From contig CANJXI010000008.1 of NCBI GenBank assembly GCA_947478785.1, forward strand, positions 1-64,000: DNA of 64,000 nt, written 5' to 3'. This DNA is from Caulobacteraceae bacterium (GTDB lineage Bacteria; Pseudomonadota; Alphaproteobacteria; Caulobacterales; Caulobacteraceae). Position numbers and translations under genes: made by a program. Numbering within the stretch: the stretch's first letter is position 1; every line of letters begins with the position of its first letter. Below, one piece after another: positions 63,211 to 64,000 of this stretch. The notes beneath the pieces are model-generated. The model was given only the letters and a program-made list of their open reading frames with translations. It did no database searches and was not told where the DNA came from.

Positions 63211-63852
63211 ATGAAGCTTCGTCTCTTCGCCGCCGTCCTGGCGGGCGGCGTCACGCTGGGCGCCGCGCCGGCCGTGCAGGCCCACTTCATCCTCATGCAG
63301 CCGCCGTCCTGGATCGCCGAGAACCAGCTTGGGGATCCCCAGAAGATGGGTCCCTGCGGCGGGACCACCGCCAATCCCGGCGTTCCCACGGGCGTGGTCA
63401 CACCGGCCAAGGGCGGCGAGATGCTGCACGTCCACGTCAAGGAGACCATCAACCACCCGGGCTTCTTCCGCGTGGCGCTCTCGGTGCTGGACCGCGCCGA
63501 ACTGCCCGCCGATCCGGAGGACGTGACGCGCGACAGCCCGAGCGGCCCGATCTCGGTTTCCGGCAAGATCGAGCGCGATCCCAAGCCGCCGATTCTCGTC
63601 GATGGGGTTTGGGAGAAGCACGAGCGCAAGCCGGTTCAAGAGTACGAGACCGACGTGAAGCTGCCCAACATCAACTGCGACCACTGCACCCTGCAGATCA
63701 TCCAGTTCATGGAAGGCCACGGGGTGAACAAGGACGGGCGCTTCAGCTACCACCACTGCGCCGACCTGAAGATCGTCGCCAACCCAATGCTGCCGATCGA
63801 CCGCGCCTGGCCCGGGCAGGCCAAGGGCAAGAAGGCCAAGGCGAAGAAGTAG
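63211..63852 (+). CDS. Secreted histidine-brace-like protein (SCE4755 LPMO-like family)
   Basis: A signal peptide (LFAAVLAGGVTLGAAPAVQA) is followed at once by HFILMQPPSW, so the mature protein would begin with His, as in copper lytic polysaccharide monooxygenases. A second His candidate is in FSYHHCADLKI. Cysteines in GPCGGTT, NCDHCTLQI and HHCADL can form disulfides. LPMO-like SCE4755 proteins have this form. The Lys-rich C-terminus (KGKKAKAKK) is unusual. Copper binding and activity are inferred only. Length 213 aa. Confidence 0.82.
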   Translation: MKLRLFAAVLAGGVTLGAAPAVQAHFILMQPPSWIAENQLGDPQKMGPCGGTTANPGVPTGVVTPAKGGEMLHVHVKETINHPGFFRVALSVLDRAELPADPEDVTRDSPSGPISVSGKIERDPKPPILVDGVWEKHERKPVQEYETDVKLPNINCDHCTLQIIQFMEGHGVNKDGRFSYHHCADLKIVANPMLPIDRAWPGQAKGKKAKAKK

Positions 63853-63876
63853 GCTCCCTGGGCGGGCGGACGCCGC

Positions 63877-64000
63877 CTATCCCGCCAGCGCCTTCGGCAG
63901 CTTGAAGCTCACGGTCTCACGCGGTGCGTCGATCTCCTCGACGGAGACCATGAAGCTGTCGGCCAGGCGGTCGATGACCCCTTGCACCAGAACCTCCGGG
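63877..64000 (-). CDS. ispH: C-terminal end of IspH (HMB-PP reductase), partial
   Basis: The minus-strand frame runs off the window edge and ends with about 41 residues reading EVLVQGVIDRLADSFMVSV, then EETIDAP-like acidic residues and ETVSFKLPKALAG. This matches the end of 4-hydroxy-3-methylbut-2-enyl diphosphate reductase, the last enzyme of the non-mevalonate isoprenoid route. In alphaproteobacteria ispH commonly precedes thrB and rnhA, which supports the call. Confidence 0.78.
   Translation of the reverse strand, partial: PEVLVQGVIDRLADSFMVSVEEIDAPRETVSFKLPKALAG

Overview
The window is GC-rich alphaproteobacterial chromosome. Several features point to Caulobacterales, most likely Phenylobacterium or a close Caulobacteraceae relative. 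These are the conserved blocks lgt-midA-pgeF with divergent ubiK, prs-(lipoprotein)-rplY-pth-ychF, petABC and ispH/thrB/rnhA, together with a hairpin-rich intergenic repeat of the kind common in that order. Genus is an inference from gene content; no 16S is present. I see no insertion sequence, prophage, integrase or CRISPR array, and coding density is high.

Layout: 1-600 holds the tail of an unknown gene, a 225-bp inverted-repeat element and a tRNA-Leu(CAA). 0.8-3.1 kb is feoAB (ferrous iron import) behind a FixK/FNR-type box and a Fur-like box. 3.5-7.5 kb is a tyrosine/homogentisate catabolic run (hppD, hmgA, an unknown 89-aa gene, fahA, MarR regulator). 7.6-9.3 kb holds a YqaA/DedA-like protein, dsbB and coq7. 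10.3-12.8 kb carries a URC4/URC1 pair (alternative uracil catabolism). A PAS-less FixL-like kinase follows, then a CoA-transferase/MaoC pair and a large autotransporter whose barrel is interrupted by a 1-nt deletion.

19.5-20.9 kb is the most unusual region: two related micro-membrane proteins (33 and 35 aa) lie next to a TetR regulator, with a family of AGATA-containing inverted repeats at both promoters. 20.9-31.2 kb holds gluQ, selO, nhaA, an aldehyde dehydrogenase, a 26-aa membrane ORF, folM/folB, a GFA protein, ilvE and an OmpR/EnvZ-type system.

31.2-44.3 kb is conserved housekeeping: proC-ybjN-ubiK, lgt-midA-pgeF, a two-part glycosyltransferase, prs, a lipoprotein, rplY, pth and ychF, then smaller accessory genes. 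44.3-48.6 kb links the cytochrome bc1 complex (petABC) to trmL and hemF. 49.1-52.5 kb is a tightly overlapping run (DUF1285, Nudix, DUF6111, cca, glutamine amidotransferase). 54.6-61.6 kb is a one-direction catabolic/redox block (GNAT, SDR, enoyl-CoA hydratase, MBL hydrolase, YciI, molybdenum hydroxylase pair, MarR). The window closes with rnhA, thrB, a secreted histidine-brace-like protein and the end of ispH.

All family calls were made by eye from the translated sequence, with no database search.
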